Positions 23,417 through 36,572 of a DNA stretch of 64,000 nt are shown one piece after another (position 1 is the first letter of the stretch; every line of letters starts with the position of its first letter). Origin of the DNA: Paraphysoderma sedebokerense (Eukaryota; Blastocladiomycota; Physodermatomycetes; Physodermatales; Physodermataceae); NCBI GenBank assembly GCA_025602915.1, contig JAHLJZ010000027.1, positions 124,001 to 188,000 of the forward strand, in the 5' to 3' direction. Made by a program: the position numbers and the translations under genes. Below the pieces are notes generated by a model. The model saw only the letters and a list, made by a program, of their open reading frames with translations. It searched no databases and was not told where the DNA came from.

Positions 23417-26043
23417 ATGAAAATCCACTTGTCATCACAACTTATTCGCGGAATGACGTCACGACGCCGCAATTCCAATCCTGTTGTCGAACTTGTTAAA
23501 GGACACATCGGATTCTTGATTTCTGCTTTACAGCTCCACCCTCAATTAATTATGCAGAGCTCAATCAAAAAACGTATCTATACCGCTTCATCGAAAGTCA
23601 CCCCGGTGAAAGCTACAATTTACGAACCGGGAATGAAAAATAAGTCAACCGTAGATTTGAACCTTTCGAAGGAAAAGATTAATTATGACGTTGCGACTGA
23701 AAGCTACCCCAAAGAATCAGCTTTGCCGGCGGCAATAAGATATGCTAATATCTCCAGCGACTCATTGGATCGTCACAATAATATGCAACCGACCCCGCGG
23801 GCACCTTCAATTACGAAGGTATCCAAAGAATCCCAGCTGTCCTCAAGTTTGTCGCAATCCCAAGAACCATCGGTTGCTATCAGCGCATCTTCGGTAATTA
23901 CAAAACCGAATTCTGGGGAACCGTCGTCGCTTACAGAAAAACCTGCAATAGCGAGTACTACAGGACCGACTCGTGAACAACCCAAATTCGATTACGTCGA
24001 GTACGACCTGCCATTTGAACGATCAATGAATGGTGTCCGCCGGGAACGAACCATGACAAACGGATCACTAAATTCTATGGCTTCTACGTCAACGCATACT
24101 TTCCACACAGACAGCAGCCATGTGACTTCAGCAATTCCGACAGAACCCAGTAATGAGGATATGTGTCGGCAATTAAAATCTTTGCAACACGCTGAAGTGC
24201 AGGAGAAACAAGAGGAGTTGAAAGAAGAACTAAAAGGAGTCAAAGAAATTCAACGAGCTGTCGCAAAGCCGTGCGCGATCGCCGTGACTGCTCAACCCAA
24301 ACCCACCATTCAAGCATTCACGGACGAAAATGGCCGCGTTCACTATTTTGATTTTGCGAGAGCCGTAAGTTTTCATGCTAAACCCATCATATCAATTCTT
24401 TTCGCCTACAACTGACTTCAAATTAAGAAAATTCGATATTTTTTGTATACTACGGCGGTCGATAAAGTTGATGAGATGGAAGATGAGAAATTCAAATTAT
24501 CAAAGTTACGACACAACGCTGAACGTCTAGCGGGTGACCTTGATCCTTTATTGGATGTTGTCGACGCCGTTCGAGAAGTCATAAGATGGGATAAGCCGAT
24601 AAAAACAAGTGTGATTGCCACGGTATGACGTCCTATGTTAATGCCATTGCATCAATCGTGTCCATTAAATACTTCCGTTCTTTGCAGCTCTATTTTTACC
24701 TACTTTATGCAAATCTTCTGCTTTCAGTCAGTCTTCTCACCATGATTTTCATTATCTCGTACTACGGCGTCCGCCGGAGGGAAGCCGCGCATTCACTCGG
24801 CCTTGGCTGTCTAGTGCATGATGCCGCTGAAGAACCGCGCTTCAGTATTCTAACCCAAAGACGAATACAAGAGGAAAAGGAAGCTAAAACTTCGAAACTA
24901 TCAGTGAGAAGATTTTTACCGGGTGCAGATGATTGGTGGACCGAGATTCAAGACCACTTTTTAGCATTCCTTCAGCTCCAATTACGGGATACAGCTGACT
25001 TGGTTGAAAAGTTGAGAAATTTAGTCACTTGGAAGAATCCTCGAAGGACATGGGAAGTTGTTGGACTGCTAGCATTTGGGGTAGTGGGTATCTCGTACGT
25101 TCCGCCTGGCCTAGTTTTAAAATCAATTGGTATATTTCAAGTTTACCTCCTCTAGTCATTAAATTTTGGTTTTTAATAACATTTTATTCAGGCTTCTTCA
25201 TTGGCGTTGAACTATTCTTGTTGCTTCCGCTCCAATTGCATTTCCCGCGTTATCGCCGCATGTTCTCCTTGATGCATTTGTTACTCTGGGATATTCCTAC
25301 CGATGAAGAGTACCGTATTCAAGAATACACTCGTTTGTCTCACCGGCATGATGAAATTGAATTCAGCAATTGCGGTTGCGGAACACAAAGTCAAAATTCA
25401 TTGGGTTCGACCGATACTATAGCCTCAGACCAAGCAGACGGCATAGTAGGTTTCACGGGGCCGGATGTATTGGTAAGTTGAAGTTAAAATATGCATCGGT
25501 GTTGCCGATTTGTACTAACCATGTTATTAACAATGATTAGCCAAATGGTGCCACCGACAGCACCAACTCCTTGGATACCACGTTCACGCAGGCCGACAGT
25601 CCCAAAAATGCAGTCAAAGGTATAGTAAATGATAATCATACACTTATTTGTCGCTTGACATTGACGATTCGCATTCTAGAATACGATTGTGACTTCAATT
25701 CAAAATCCGGAATCCTCCATTTGTACCCATCATATCTGTCATTCGAGTCCTCGAAACTTCCGACTTCAGTCTCCATTCCGTACTCCAAGATAGTACGTTT
25801 AAAAAAGGTACGCGTCTGGAGCTCTATATATTCTGTCCAAATAGAATGCTGACGTCTTGTTACAAAAAGTCAAATCCGCGTCGATTTCTGCTCTTCAAAG
25901 ATCATCGTTTGGAGCTTGCGTTGGTATCAGGCGAATATTTGTATTTCACAGGATTCTCCATATACAATCGGGATGATTTATTCAATACGTTAGCAGCTAT
26001 GTCTAGCTCAAAGAAATTGAAATGGAGAGTTCCAGGTAGCTAA
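23417..26043 (+). CDS. GRAM-domain membrane protein, GRAMD4-like
   Basis: CDS join(23417..24364, 24428..24622, 24688..25129, 25192..25472, 25541..25807, 25870..26043), 768 aa; all junctions keep frame. The first 300 residues are Ser/Thr-rich and disordered with a charged helix (EKQEELKEELKGVKEIQRA). Then come a membrane segment (LYFYLLYANLLLSVSLLTMI), a second hydrophobic pair (LLAFGVVGISYVPPGL and GFFIGVELFLLLPLQL), and the motif HFPRYRRMFSLMHLLLWDIP, which resembles animal GRAMD4 before its GRAM domain. The C-terminal GRAM domain has SGILHLYPSYLSFESS and ends 58 residues after the last intron. GRAM domains bind phosphoinositides, and family members sit at ER or mitochondrial membranes. The exact start is uncertain: ATGs at 23450 and near 23552 also fit. 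Confidence 0.82.
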
Positions 26044-27117
26044 ATGGTTTATGTATTATGGCCGTATAAACAAATCTTAGGAACATCTACAACAAGCTTA
26101 AGCGAAGGGAAAACTTCCATTATGTATTATATTTTAATAAATTACATTGTCAGCTGGCATTCGTGAGTAGTTCCTGGTGCGCATAACGAGTCTCTACAGT
26201 CGCTAGGGCAACGTATCACGTGATCCTGGCAAATGCTGCCATTTTTTGCTTCAACCAATCTGTACTACTTTCAAATCGGCCGCCTCATCCAAAACCGCAT
26301 TATCGAAGCAATACATACGGAAGTCAAGGCTTTGCCTACTTCTTTCCAATGCTTCGGGGAAAGTCCTCGGACCTGATTTACTAGAAAGTAGTTCCGGTAA
26401 TATCGGGAAATCAATATGGATTCTGGTTTTCTTTTTTCGAACTATGCGAAGATGACATTTTGTCTAGCATCCGGAAAAAGAAAATCGGCTTTGACTGATC
26501 CTATTGATGATTCTGTCATTTTGTTTATAGTTATGCGGTTGCTCCCCTTATCGTCTGGTCTTCGGAGAGACTGGGGAAGAACTCAATGAGGCTTACTGGA
26601 TTGGGGCGGTTCATCACTTTTCTTTCTATTTTTTTTTTATTTCGTGATACTCTTGTAAACAGTCATCGGATGATGCTTGAATTTCTTCACCCGCAGGGAC
26701 ACTTTGTGTTCCTCTGAGGATCAAAATTGACGAGCTTTTTAACCCTGACGATGACTAGTTCTCACAATATTTGTCTTCTTTCTTAATTGGCGTTTTGTAA
26801 CTTGATTTCGTGATTAATATTCTTAATGTGTTATGCTGCAACGGCAATTACACACTTATGCCAATAAAAGTATTATATTAAAACATTTTGTAAACTGGAG
26901 GCCAGCGCTCACACACTGTCTCTTCAAATTCTAAAGAGTGCGTATATCCAGTGCAGACTTCCAAATATGAGTTGCCAGCCAAGATAGTTGTTGTTACATC
27001 ATTGCATATATCATAATCCTGGCACGGACATAGTCGGGTGATAACATTTCACCAATAGTAATGAGGCGTTATCTGAGCATTTCTCTTCAACCGGAATTCG
27101 GGAAGACCAAGTCTTGA
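26044..27117. other. Intergenic, 1.07 kb
   Basis: Between two plus-strand genes. Contains homopolymer T runs and one 69-codon open frame (26246-26455) without recognisable features. I see no gene or RNA here. Confidence 0.45.
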
Positions 27118-28063
27118 ATGCCTCGACAAAAAAAATATCCATCCCTTCAGCAAAGCGGTTCCAAGGACTCGGATGAATCTCTTGTTCTTAACCATCACAA
27201 ATCCTTACAGCAGCTACTTTGCCGATTCGCGGACACTCGTTATGTTTCGAACGAAAATGTAGACTTGTCAATAAATACTGAAAGGGTCGTCATAACGTCG
27301 GATCTGAGGAAATTGATGCCTAAAGTGATTGTATTCGATATCGATTATACACTGTGGCCTCTATGGTAACCTACATCTTGTGATATCAATCAAAAGAAAC
27401 GAAAGTCCCGTCATACGAAGTCTCCAAACTTATCTTGTCTATTTGCTAGGATCGATACACATTCATCGGGGCCACCATTCAAACAAAATGATTCTGGTAA
27501 TGGTGTATTAGACAGGTATCTCTTCTAGCTACCATTACTGTGCCGAATTCTTTCAAAATCCAGAACAGGAACGATAGACATTCACTCATCCAAATTCTGA
27601 ATACCTTCAATTCAGGTCCAACTATCTCATCCAGTTTTACCCTCATGTCCCAATGATATTAAATTACCTTCGTAATGAGTTTCCTGAAATTAAATTATGC
27701 TTGGCTAGTCGAACTAATGAACCCAAATGGACAAGAGCGGTACTGGAATTAATAACCATATCCACTGACCAACCTTCGGCTCGAACATCTTCACATTCGT
27801 CCCCCAAAAGAGCGATATCGTATTTTCCTTATCAAGAAATTTATCCTGGGTCTAAACTTACGCATTTCCGGCAGTTAAGTAGCAAGACAAAGGAAGACTT
27901 TGAAACAATGTTATTCTTTGACGATGAATATCGAAATATAAAAGAAGTGAGCTCTTTGGGTGTTAGTTGTTGGCATGTTGATGAAGATATTGGTGTAAAT
28001 ATTGATGTTTTTTTGAAAGGAATCGAGTTGTACTTAAGTTCTCGTCCGAGTAATAAGTCATGA
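27118..28063 (+). CDS. MDP1-like HAD phosphatase
   Basis: Magnesium-dependent phosphatase 1 family of the HAD superfamily. CDS join(27118..27365, 27450..27515, 27616..28063), 253 aa. HAD motif I is VIVFDIDYTLWPLW, with both catalytic aspartates and the Trp-Pro typical of MDP1. The next exon gives IDTHSSGPPF, as in the family. Motif II is LCLASRTNEPKW, and motif III/IV is TMLFFDDEYRNIKEV, with the family's paired aspartates. It has an N-terminal extension of about 65 residues relative to animal MDP1 (about 170 aa). Members act on protein tyrosine phosphates or glycated substrates in vitro; the true substrate is unknown. Confidence 0.9.
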
Positions 28064-28334
28064 TCGATCCCAACTGTACGGTAGATTTCAGGAGCTCATT
28101 AGCTTATCAGATCTATTTCTTTATTTTTCACAAAATGACACTGTTGGATACAATTCCAACCTGGACCTGAATATGCATGCCGCATATCAAGAAGTTTGAT
28201 TGAATTATTCCTTGGCCAAGAATGGAGTGAAATATTATTGGAAAAACGCATAATATGGGTATCCACATACTCTTCTCATGCCTAATATTGACTAATATAC
28301 ATCACAAATAACATATCTAAATACATCAGTTATT

Positions 28335-31300
28335 TTATTCGAACCATTTTTTTCCGGCTTTCTTCCCTAAACTTGCAAACACATCCTCTCTATCTGACGA
28401 ACCTTCACCTTGGCCATCTTCGCCAAAAATGAATCCCCACTGTTTATTACTTCTACTCATGCCAATCGACGAGGACTCCTTAGATAAATCGGTGATTTCT
28501 TGTTGCATGAGGGAAAGAATTGATTGTTTGGGTTGCGATGGGAGTTGAGGTTGAACAGAGGTGGAAGGCATGGCTGCTGGCGATATTAAGTCATTAGCTG
28601 AAGCGGGGGATATAACGGGTTCCGTTGGGGAGGATGAATCGACCGAAGGGATAGGGATGGGAGTAGCCGATGGCTGTGAAATGGATGAGTCAAAACTGGG
28701 AAGATTTTTTGATTGAGGTGGCGAGACACTAGTAACGTTTGAATGCTCTGGTGTAGATGATACAGATGATATTGAAGTCAGACTTGACGAATTTGGCTGG
28801 TTCTCAACTGCTGCGGTGTCTAGCTTTGCCACTAATGACGACGGAGAATCTTCACGGTTTTCGCCCGCTTCGACAAGATTTTCTTTCTCTTCAGTCCGAT
28901 CTTTCTCTTTAGGAATTTCAACATCCTCCACATCTTTCGTGGTCGTCGCTCCTTCCTCCGCTTTAATTGATTCAGTCTCCACTATCCCGTGTATTTTCCA
29001 CACATCGCCAACCAATACCTCCCCATCCACGACCCTTTTCAGCTCGTTCAATTCGTCAATAACTTTACCGAGATTTTCAACAGAAATAGATACGGACGAA
29101 TTATGTGGTGGAGAAGCAGCTGATAATAAATTGATCCAATCAACTATTTTTGTCGACAGGGTATTCCGATCTTTGGTGGATAATGTCAAATCATTCGTCT
29201 TCATTGTACTGGGAGGTAGTGCTGGATTATTTTGAGTATGAATTGGTCGCGCAATGACAGGTGATTTTTGCGGTATAGGAGGACGAATGGAAATTGGAAT
29301 GATGATTTCTGACGACGGTTTCGGGATTGAGGATGATGATGCTGATGCTGAAGACGAAACTGTGTCGGCGAGTTCCTTCAGGGACGTCTCTTTGGATCTC
29401 CTAGACATATTTGGGGAAACCAATATCGGGGGTTGAAGGATAGCATTTTGTAGGACTTTCTTCTAGAGAATTGTAGGATTGAAAGATTGAAGTGCATAAA
29501 ATGGGAAATGATGAAACGAAAAGTCATTAATATTTGAAACGGCCGAAGTATGAACTGGAAATGAGATTTTGGGTAGTACCCCGACTTCAACAATGTCACC
29601 AAATGTTGTCACTGTGCCTCTACTTCCACTCCCTGTGCTTGTCCTGTCTCTTGCTGATTTGTCGGCGTCCCTCTTTAATTTCTCTCTCCAACTATCTCTG
29701 TTGATCACAACCACGTCACCATCCTCTTCTTCAATTTCCACAGAGTCGACGATATACTTAAAACGGGCCTTGCATTTGATTGCATTTTGAATGAGCCTGG
29801 ATGGATTAAATGGGTGTGCATTAAGATTAGCAGAGGAGGGAGAAGATGCCGTAAGTGACGAGGTGAACAGTGAAGAAGCAAAATATGGTTTCAAGAGGGT
29901 CGTAAGGACTGTCGAATAATCTTTGCCTAAAACTGATATGAAAGGCGTCACCGAATAGGGAAGCGATCGAACGTGCCATCCAATGAAAGAGATTGTCAGC
30001 GTCAAACGAACAACTTTAATGTCGCAGAGATTTCAGATGAAGAAGCTCTAAAATCAACAAACCATCCTCCTTTACACCCTTTAACATCTCTACACAAACA
30101 TACTCGATAAATTCCATCCATTCTTCTCTATCTCGTTCCAGTGCCCTTTCTTTTCGTTCCTGATCATCCGGAACTTGAGGAGGGGGCTCAGACACCGAAC
30201 ATAACTTCGAATAAGCGAACAAACCATCCCATAGCATAGGGATGTGAGAAAGATTGTACTCGCGATTAAATAGCAGTCGGAGCCATCGACTACGGATTGA
30301 GTAAGAATGGGAAAGCCATCGATTCCGAAAAAAGATCAATCAAGGAAAAGAACCATGGTTATTATCCAATAAAGAAATACCTCTTACAGTATTGTCGAAA
30401 CGACTTACATTCCGAAGACTGCACCCTCGATGCCACTGTCCTTCAAAAAATTGTACAACTCCCTATCCACAACTCTCAGCACCCTGTGAAAAAAACTCTG
30501 ACATGAGTTCTGGAGAGGCGTTATTAGCTCTGTTCTTGAATTCGACCGAACGCGATTCATTGTCGAACGTCCTTGGGATGGCGATGAATGAGGATGGAGG
30601 GCGGCCGACGATGAGGAAGGAGATAAGGAGGAAAGAGAAGCAGATTTCTACGCAAAATAAATTACACAATCAGAATTATGAGTGAATACGGTGCCTCTTA
30701 TGACGCCAAATTCAATAGCCAACTACACAAGGAGTGCCCAGTACAAACCTTTCCTAATCGTTTATCAATTTTCTCCACCATAATAGATGGATTAAACTCG
30801 TACCATACGTTTAAATACCTTCTCATCAGCTCATAAAAAATCCAGTATGTGTCATGCTCAGTATATTCTTCGTCAAACAATTGCTCAGCTGCATCAGGCC
30901 TACAATAATTTAGTGGGGTCAGGCTGATTTGTGTAATACAGCTTCATGAGAAAGAAAGACTACACACTCAACACCGTACATGGATGGATTCATGCGGTTA
31001 ATCCGGGGTTCTGAATCAGTGCTTGACCGTGATCTCGATACAACCCACAATAGTGCGGCCAGTACTTCATGCATCCCCTGGCGATACGAAAGTTCAGGAT
31101 TTAACTTGGCATAAATGAATAATAGGTTTGACAATATCCGTTGCACCGAAGGCTGACGGAAATAGACATGCTCCGGAAATCTAAATTGAAAGTTCAGCAG
31201 AAATTTGCGCAGAGTCGCCAGAGAAAGGGTAAAAGAAAAATAGTAAAGATTGAAATATCAGCGTTTGTTCACCAAGTTATCTGTTAAATACATTGGTATA

Positions 31301-32286
31301 CTGAACGAAAGGTGACCTACGTCCGTTCTACGTCTTGCTCTATTGTTTTTCGCAGTTCGATGTTACTAAACCATTGATTCCACGGACTCTAAGAAATCAT
31401 TGTTGTTAATCCTATTCACCAGAAAACCATATTGATTCGATCAATTATCTCACTTAAGGTTGCAATTAAGTCTTTCGACGATAAGCAGTCGCGAAATCAG
31501 TTGATAAGACAAATTCATCAAAGACAACAAACCGTTTCATCTAACGCTAATGGATGATTTCCTCCGTCTTTTTTTCCATCTTTCTGTTTTTGACTTTGAT
31601 TGGGATCAATTATATAACGATCTTTCAGTTCATCATACTTGGCCCTAAGAGAGGACAAGGCCTCCATCCAATTTGACGAAGGATTTGAAGGCACAGAGGA
31701 AGAAACCGAGGGCGAAGAATTTGATTCATATTGAAGCGGATACGGAAGGATAGAGAGGTAAATCTAATATTTTATAAAATAATATCGATATCGTCGAAGA
31801 TTGGTATAAATTTAAAGGAACCAAGAGTTTCAAGAACGTCGCCGTGAGGGCAATAAAACCGAAATTAGGAAGAAAATGTGAGTCAATAAGAGGTCAGAAC
31901 TAACGCTACAATCGTACTCTTTCGTATATCAGCATCATTGCATTTTAGGACCATGAATTGAAATGAAATAAACCATTGGAGCAGAAACCAGCATCCGTAG
32001 ACTGATCTATCTTGCCAGGAATGGAAAACTTTATCTTGACTACTGCCCCTATGATCACTATTACAACTTTACTTTCTGATTTGTGCCCAAATGTAAAACT
32101 CACCATCCAAAATACGGCTCTCCATTCTTCTGCGATTAAACCCGACACCCCGAGATTGCAGAGTTCGATGATTGGAGTTTTCGTGAAGATTATCTTTGGG
32201 TGTACTTCGGCCGGCTTGTCCGAGAAAGTTGCAGGTGATATCGAAGCAGATGCCGTGTGCAGTTGGTCCGACGGACGAACACTCAT
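28335..32286 (-). CDS. Rab GTPase-activating protein, TBC1D5-like
   Basis: TBC-domain GAP; animal TBC1D5 acts on Rab7 with retromer and in autophagy. First exon 32104..32286 starts MSVRPSDQLHT and leads to LCNLGVSGLIAEEWRAVFW. Then come SPWNQWFSNIELRKTIEQDV-ERT and FPEHVYFRQPSVQRIL (about 31320-31140), LSYRQGMHEVLAALLW, and DEEYTEHDTYWIFYELMRR (about 30850). The arginine finger (IEQDVERT) and glutamine finger (YRQG) are both present, so GAP activity is expected. Sequence after 30340 continues through WDGLFAYSKLCSVSE into a long Ser/Pro-rich tail ending at 28335. I join the tail because an exon boundary near 29462 keeps frame, but its splicing is less certain than the TBC part. It faces MDP1 tail to tail. 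Confidence 0.85.
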
Positions 32287-32480
32287 TTTTATGCTATTGT
32301 ATCTTGTATTTGCAATATGATGCGATGTCACTAGCAGATGAATTTTGGAGCAAAGCACGAAAAGTCGCGCCATCATCTGAAATTTGGTTATTATTATTTC
32401 TTTTATCATTACAAATATCATTAATAATACAATACAACACATGCCAAGGGTATATTTATACAATGTATATGTATATTATA

Positions 32481-34942
32481 TTACAATACATCAGTTATGC
32501 TTAAACCTCCATTCGTTCCTCGACCGTCGTCTTCAGCCGATTCTTCGTCTGATATATCCCCTCCGATATCATCGCAATGACCGTCTTTCTGCCACTTCAA
32601 CTGACCCAATTCATCCACATCCAATATCCGAAAAGTAATTCTAACTTTCGCTCCTATTCCTTTGACTTCTACTAACCGTGCTACGCCAATGTCCACTAAT
32701 CCCCGTACGATGCGAACACAAATTGACTGGTAGATCGGCTTCAATTTGTTGATTTTCTCCTTCTCCTTCTTCTTCTTACGCTCCAGCTCTTCATCTGTCT
32801 CCGACAGACCTGCACTTGGAGAGAACTTAAATTCTTCACCCATAACGCCCCTGTTCTCTAAATCTTTGCACAATGAAGCCACCTGTTTACTGCCGGATCT
32901 CAACCAATTTATCACCTTTGTCAACATGAAGCTCATTTCCGGATGATAAACGTTCGTCAACTCTTCGTACAACTCAAATAGACTCACTTTGCGTCGGATC
33001 TCGTTCCATGGTATCGGTAATTCAGGAATCGGGCGCAACGGTAAATTCGCCTCAATCAGTTCACTTTGCTTTCGCATTTCCTCTTCCTCCTCTCTATCTG
33101 AATCGGCAGTGGAACACTTGCTAGAGCCACTGAATGAAGGATAAACAATAATTTTCCCTGCAGCACCAATGCTACCACCCACTGTCACCATTCCAATCAT
33201 TCTCTGTAAAGCCATTCTCTCCATGATCAACAGGACTACTTCGTCTGCATATTCTTCGATGTTAAATAAACGGGTCGGTTTTTTGCTTGTCTTTCCTTTG
33301 CTTTCTTCTGTATTGTCTTCGTTAATCTGTGACCCGACAGCAGATTGAGACTCGTCTGCCTCAAGACCATCCCAATTCTTCCACTTCTTCCGAACATCCC
33401 ATAAAGCTTTGACATTCGTCAATATTTGATTTCTGATGCTATTTACGGAATAGGTAACATTCACGGAAAAGGACTTCAATAATGACATGTGTACGTCTTT
33501 CAAATCAATAGTGTCCAGGAGAGCAGCGGGTGATGGCGGTGGCGAGAGAGGGAGTTCTGTGGGGACCGAAGGCTTGTGTTCCTGAAGTTGGTCGGAACAA
33601 ATATCTGTAGTTGAAGCAGACGGCACAGTAGTATTCGAATTTTCGCCCTCTTTATCCGTCCACAATTGTTTCCATGCTTCAAGCTCTTGCTCACTATGCT
33701 TCCCCCACTCAATTTCCTCTTCCTCTTCGCCACATAACGCTCTTTCCAAGTCATGACTCCCGTGTCCGGACGGTATGATTTCATCATTCGATGTATCCTC
33801 TACGTCAAGGTCACTATAGTTTTTGATACTTCCAGCAGTAGCTTCTGACGGCCAGAGCGATTCTTCTTCGCTTTCACATCCCTCCACATTTTCTAAGCCG
33901 AACACATCTTTCTCCTCCTCCTTCACGAATTTAGCATCTTCAGATTGTGTTTCATTGTCAATCGTCGCTGACTCATCGCCACCATTCTTCAAATATTCGC
34001 CGACCAAATTACCCCATACCCTTTCAATACGTTTAGTATCAGCCTTCAGTTTCTTGCTTTCAACCGTTAGTTCGCGGTGATTGGGGTATAAACGTAATCC
34101 GTTCTCTAGTGCCTGAAAGGCGGAGGAAGCATCGCTTAGACTAGAAAACGCCATTGAAAGCCGGTAAAATAATTTTGGGGGAGGTAAAACGTCTAAAGTG
34201 GCGTACAATTTCAAGAGCTAATCGAGATTTTGAAATAGATCAAGGAGTTAATAAGATTGATATTAAACTTGACTGTTGGAGAGTACGCCCCACAAGAGAG
34301 CTGAGTTATCGCATAGAAACTCTGAAGGAATTACTTACTCTTTCGTACTCCTTAACAACATTATTATACTCTTTTAACTTTAAGAAGCACATTCCACGAT
34401 TCAATAAAATTGTCGCTGAATATTCTTGGACCTGTCGCAGCAGAGCCCCAGCGACATTCACATCATCTATTGTTTGAATCGTTTCCTCCTTATTTGGGAG
34501 CTCAAAAAGGATGGATGTAAGCGTGAAATGAATCTGATTTCAACAAAAACGAATAGTCACAAGCTACATATTAGTCCATCTTTTCCCATTTGAACACAAT
34601 ACATTCTGAATAAAAGCTATACCATATCATAATCCACCAATGCAGCTTCGTAATCACCACTTGTGAATTTTTCGTTTGCTCGATCCTTTCGTCGCTTCAT
34701 CCTTTCAAACCTTGAATTGCAACATTCGCCGGACTATATAGAATTGTCAGCTTTTGTCAGCACCTAGGAAGCCTCGGAGAGGGGCCCGATGAAGGCAGCA
34801 ACAGAACAATACCAACATATTTGGATACTTCCAGTAACGTGATTTCACATACCGATCGAACGGCCTCTTCACTGGAGTGATCGAATGCAGAAGTGGCCTT
34901 CGGTAATTCTACTGTCGTATCTGGTTTTACGTGATTGAACAC
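32481..34942 (-). CDS. TPR protein with acidic middle and unknown C-terminal domain
   Basis: Long last exon 32481 to about 34205, preceded by exons near 34272-34490, 34640-34730 and 34850-34942; the true start was not found. N-terminal TPR helices: RANEKFTSGDYEAALVDYD, LLNRGMCFLKLKEYNNVVKE and KLFYRLSMAFSSLSDASSAF, then ENGLRLYPNHRELT. This layout is like co-chaperone TPR domains. A very acidic middle follows (CGEEEEEIEWGKHSEQELEA), then a helical C-terminal part (FELYEELTNVYHPEMSFMLT) and a closing beta-like segment (VRITFRILDVDELG). I do not recognise the family. Most of it (33213 onward) lies in the duplicate; the last 244 codons lie outside the duplicated sequence visible here. Confidence 0.72.
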
Positions 34943-36104
34943 ACAACCTAGAAGTTAGCTTAGGCACCCCAAAATCAAGGCTCAATTTTCCGGAATGGAT
35001 GAACAAGGATAATAGCTACCAAACGACTGATCGTATTCTACTGAACATGTTTCCCCCACATTCATACTAGGGATAACATATTTAAGTATTCTCGGGATAG
35101 CTAAGGATTCTGTTTTTACAGGGCCATGACCCGTCGACAAATTGGTCAGACGATATTCACTTGAACGAAATTTGCAAGTCTAAGTGCATACCATCACCAT
35201 AAGAGTACGTCAGAAATTGCCGATTTGAGTAGTTTAAAAGAAGGCTATCAGAATCCGATAAACGACTCGTGAGATGCACTATACAAACAATAAGCGACTA
35301 CATCAGTTTTCTCGGACATTGCGGTTAAATTGGCTCATTTTGACTTTAATCGTCCGCTCTTACAAATAGCAGACAATGATTTGCATGTATATATGGAGAA
35401 ACAAAGAATAAACGAATAAGTACAATACACGATCGATCCATCATGAAGTCTGTTCTGGCTGCTGTCTGGACGGCGTTCACCATGGACGATGATTCTCTTT
35501 CTGATTTTAGAATCATTTAATGTAATACTGTCGTCTTCTGATCCAGTAATTCGCATCTTTTCAATATCCATAGCGAGTTCTCAGTGTGATTGACATTCAG
35601 CCGAATTTCACAATGATCGGCAACATGTTCTTCAGCGTAATCAACGCGAGTAAACAAAAAAGCATCACTTCAATTCTGTGATACAACATTGGCAAAACTG
35701 GAGAGTCCTTTCGACCGGGAAAAGCCTCACTCTGGTTGCAATATCAGAATAATTTTAAGTGTAAACGTCATTCTACCTCAAATGCAGACTATTTCCCTGA
35801 TCTAGGGCTGAATTCCAAATTTGTACATTCCACTATGGATTGATCTTAGGAGCAGTGGTCGTATTTTCGTTCACTGTATCACAAACATTTCAATAATCAA
35901 AGTCTAGTGGAGACTATTGTAGCTTCTCGAACTCACATACTGTAGTGAAATGCGCACTCGTCACTTTTCTTTTGTCCATACCAACGTTACTGAGCAGAAC
36001 TTTAAAACCCCAGAATAAGTAACTATTTGCTTTGAGTTTATAAAGGAACTGAAATCAACAAAAGAAAAGTGGTACCGACGCAAACTTTTGAAAAAATTGC
36101 AAAA
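34943..36104. other. Non-coding stretch in duplication copy 2
   Basis: Identical to 1731-2892. Holds the unresolved 5' end of the TPR gene; no other gene supported. Confidence 0.5.
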
Positions 36105-36196
36105 TCCAACCAGCCGGAATCGAACCAGCGACATGATGATGTCATGTGACATTGTTCCACTACAGTCATCCGCTCTACCAACTGAGCTATGGTTGG
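36105..36196 (-). tRNA. tRNA-Tyr (anticodon GTA) with intron, copy 2
   Basis: Identical to the gene at 2893-2984: acceptor CCAACCA/TGGTTGG, loop CTGTAG followed by an intron of about 19 nt, and T arm GCTGG-TTCGATT-CCGGC. Confidence 0.93.
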
Positions 36197-36572
36197 TTGA
36201 TAACGGTAGGCGGCATTTAACACATATATAGCAGGAGTATGATGCACGAAAGAAGTTCAGAAAAAGAGAAAGCGAGACGAGGGAATAGGCTAAGAGCATG
36301 TTGTCAAATTTCACCTATCGTAGGCTATGCTTTTCAAAGTCACGATACAAATCAGAATTGGCATGAGAGATGAAATTTGTGGCAGAATACTGACTTTTGA
36401 TCTTGTCATTATATGTAACTCACTATAATATATAATTTATTGATACAATCCTCGAATCGCACTCATAATTAGCGAATCTTATAACTCAGGCGATAGTGAG
36501 AACAATAATGATGAGCTGAAGAGTAACAACAGATAAATTTACTTAGCATGTTGAGAATGCCGGTGTAAGGAA

